This document shows, piece after piece, positions 5,814 through 6,492 of a DNA stretch of 6,492 bases. Made by a program: the position numbers and the translations under genes. Position 1 is the stretch's first letter. Each line of letters begins with the position of its first letter. The DNA is from Burkholderia gladioli (GTDB lineage Bacteria > Pseudomonadota > Gammaproteobacteria > Burkholderiales > Burkholderiaceae), in assembly GCA_009914575.1 (NCBI GenBank), contig WNEB01000086.1, forward strand, positions 1 to 6,492, written 5' to 3'. The notes beneath the pieces were generated by a model. It worked only from the letters and a program-made list of their open reading frames with translations. It made no database searches and was not told where the DNA came from.

Positions 5814-6310
5814 TCAGGCCGCCTGCGACGATTCGAGGAAATCCTGCGCGAACCGCTGCAGCACGCCGCCCGCCTCGTAGATCGACACTTCCTCGACCGT
5901 GTCGAGCCGGCACGTCACCGGCACTTCGGCGCGCGTGCCGTTGCGGCGGTGAATCACCAGCGTCAGATCGGCGCGCGGCTTGCGCTCGCCGATCACGTCG
6001 AAGGTTTCGGTGCCGTCGATGCCGAGCGTGAGCCGGTTCGCGTCGGGCTTTAATTCGAGCGGCAGCACGCCCATCCCGATCAGGTTGGTGCGGTGGATCC
6101 GCTCGAAGCCTTCCGCGACGATCGCCTCCACGCCCGCGAGCCGCACGCCCTTGGCCGCCCAGTCGCGCGACGAACCCTGGCCGTAATCCGCGCCCGCGCC
6201 CGCGCCCGCGATCACGATCACGATCACGATCACGATCAGCGGCTGCTTGCGCTCCATATAGGTTTCGATCGCCTCCCACATCCGCACCACCTTGCTGTAG
6301 CGGATCCGGT
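5814..6310 (-). pseudogene. acnD: 3' remnant of Fe/S-dependent 2-methylcitrate dehydratase AcnD, cut by an IS
   Basis: About 165 codons of the C-terminal swivel domain of AcnD, an aconitase-superfamily enzyme of about 865 residues that dehydrates 2-methylcitrate. Recognisable blocks are KVVRMWEAIETYMERKQPL, ADYGQGSSRDWAAKGVRLAG, VEAIVAEGFERIHRTNL, IGMGVLPLE and EEVSIYEAGGVLQRFAQDFLES, ending at TGA 5816-5814. The N-terminal domains, including the Fe-S cluster cysteines, are absent: at 6310/6311 the sequence changes to an IS end. Between QPL and ADYG the usual short IVIAG stretch is lengthened to IVIVIVIVIAGAGAG by hexanucleotide repeats (see 6191-6234). The frame is otherwise open and well conserved, so disruption looks recent. 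An ATG at 6407 inside the IS reads in frame into the remnant and could make a 197-residue chimera, but it lacks a ribosome site. The rest of acnD may lie beyond the IS. Confidence 0.88.
6191..6234. repeat. Adjacent hexanucleotide repeats (CGCCCG)3 and (ATCACG)4 inside acnD
   Basis: Plus-strand bases 6191-6208 are three perfect CGCCCG units, followed by CG, and 6211-6234 are four perfect ATCACG units. On the coding strand they encode Ala-Gly and Ile-Val dipeptide repeats. Since the family normally has a single IVIAGADYG-like stretch here, about three extra Ile-Val units and two extra Ala-Gly units (about 30 bp, ten residues) seem to have been gained by slippage. Both unit lengths are multiples of three, so the frame is kept. 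Confidence 0.85.
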
Positions 6311-6492
6311 TGTTTAGACACGGTTTTGCGATCAGGCCGCGAACTTCAAGAGGCTGGCCTGACGGGCTTCGAGAGGTGATTTGAAGCCCAGTTTCTCGAG
6401 GCGCCATTCGCGATTGTATCGATCCTTGAACGCGACGACGGCAGCCCGTACCTCGTCTACGTTTTTGAACAGATGCCCGTGGATAGCTTGCT
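6311..6492 (-). mobile_element. Terminal part of an IS3-family insertion sequence
   Basis: From 6311 the sequence leaves the acnD frame and becomes IS sequence carrying the end of a transposase gene. The boundary reads TGTTTAGACACGG from 6311, beginning with the TG common at IS3-family ends and lying about 20 bases past the transposase stop, where the terminal inverted repeat is expected. The transposase points out of the IS towards acnD, on the same strand. The other end and the short target duplication lie outside the window, so the exact boundary and group are not proven. Confidence 0.75.
6332..6492 (-). CDS. IS3-family transposase (OrfB-type), C-terminal part
   Basis: The minus strand gives 52 codons, beginning QAIHGHLFKNVDEV at the window edge and ending ASLLKFAA at TGA 6334-6332. 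The pattern, with VRAAVVAFKDRYNREWRLEKLGF then KSPLEARQ, is the C-terminal end of the rve-type integrase domain of IS3-family transposases. In that family the final block (YN..W..EKLG..SP.EAR) follows the last catalytic Glu of the DDE triad, so the catalytic residues lie outside the window. The gene probably continues intact beyond 6492, but this cannot be seen. I cannot assign a named IS. Confidence 0.82.
   Translation of the reverse strand, partial: QAIHGHLFKNVDEVRAAVVAFKDRYNREWRLEKLGFKSPLEARQASLLKFAA

Noticed and set aside
6191..6234. Possible CRISPR or iteron array
   Set aside because: Units are six bases, contiguous and inside a conserved coding frame; there are no spacers or spaced iterons.

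Overview
The window is very GC-rich DNA with strong G/C third-position bias. Its proteins (acnD-prpF methylcitrate-cycle pair, MgtC/SapB protein, AGE-family sugar epimerase/isomerase, PaaI-type thioesterase) look like those of Burkholderia sensu lato. The genus is inferred from protein resemblance and codon use; the species cannot be fixed from this window.

Layout, left to right. Bases 1-103 are the 3' end of an unrecognised plus-strand gene. A 51-codon minus-strand gene (214-369) follows, with a good ribosome binding site and two copies of AGGGTTTTCCCTAG in its upstream region. A clear intrinsic terminator (515-546) closes a minus-strand gene for an Ala/Pro-rich, single-span, coiled-coil membrane protein (577-1747), which appears frameshifted near 1536-1549. 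Upstream of it on the same strand is an intact MgtC/SapB-family membrane protein gene (1916-2611). An intact AGE-family epimerase/isomerase gene (2716-3828) diverges from it. A PaaI-like hotdog thioesterase gene (4010-4453), with its own candidate promoter, is cut by an in-frame TAG at 4343-4345.

The right end holds the tail of a methylcitrate (propionate) operon on the minus strand: an intact prpF (4529-5719), preceded by a 16-bp perfect intercistronic inverted repeat, preceded by a 3' remnant of acnD (5814-6310). The remnant abuts the end of an IS3-family insertion sequence at 6310/6311. Next to its conserved ADYGQGSSRDW motif it carries two adjoining expanded hexanucleotide repeats, which add about ten residues as Ile-Val and Ala-Gly dipeptides.

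In a normal propionate degrader AcnD dehydrates 2-methylcitrate and PrpF isomerises the product; here PrpF appears to be left without an intact AcnD at this locus. Three separate lesions (frameshift, nonsense codon, IS disruption), plus repeat expansion, within 6.5 kb suggest relaxed selection, as in a host-restricted or symbiotic lineage, although assembly errors could explain the single-site lesions. I see no CRISPR array, no RNA gene and no convincing new multigene system. The most distinctive signals are the double repeat expansion in acnD, the paired AGGGTTTTCCCTAG sites and several perfect inverted repeats.
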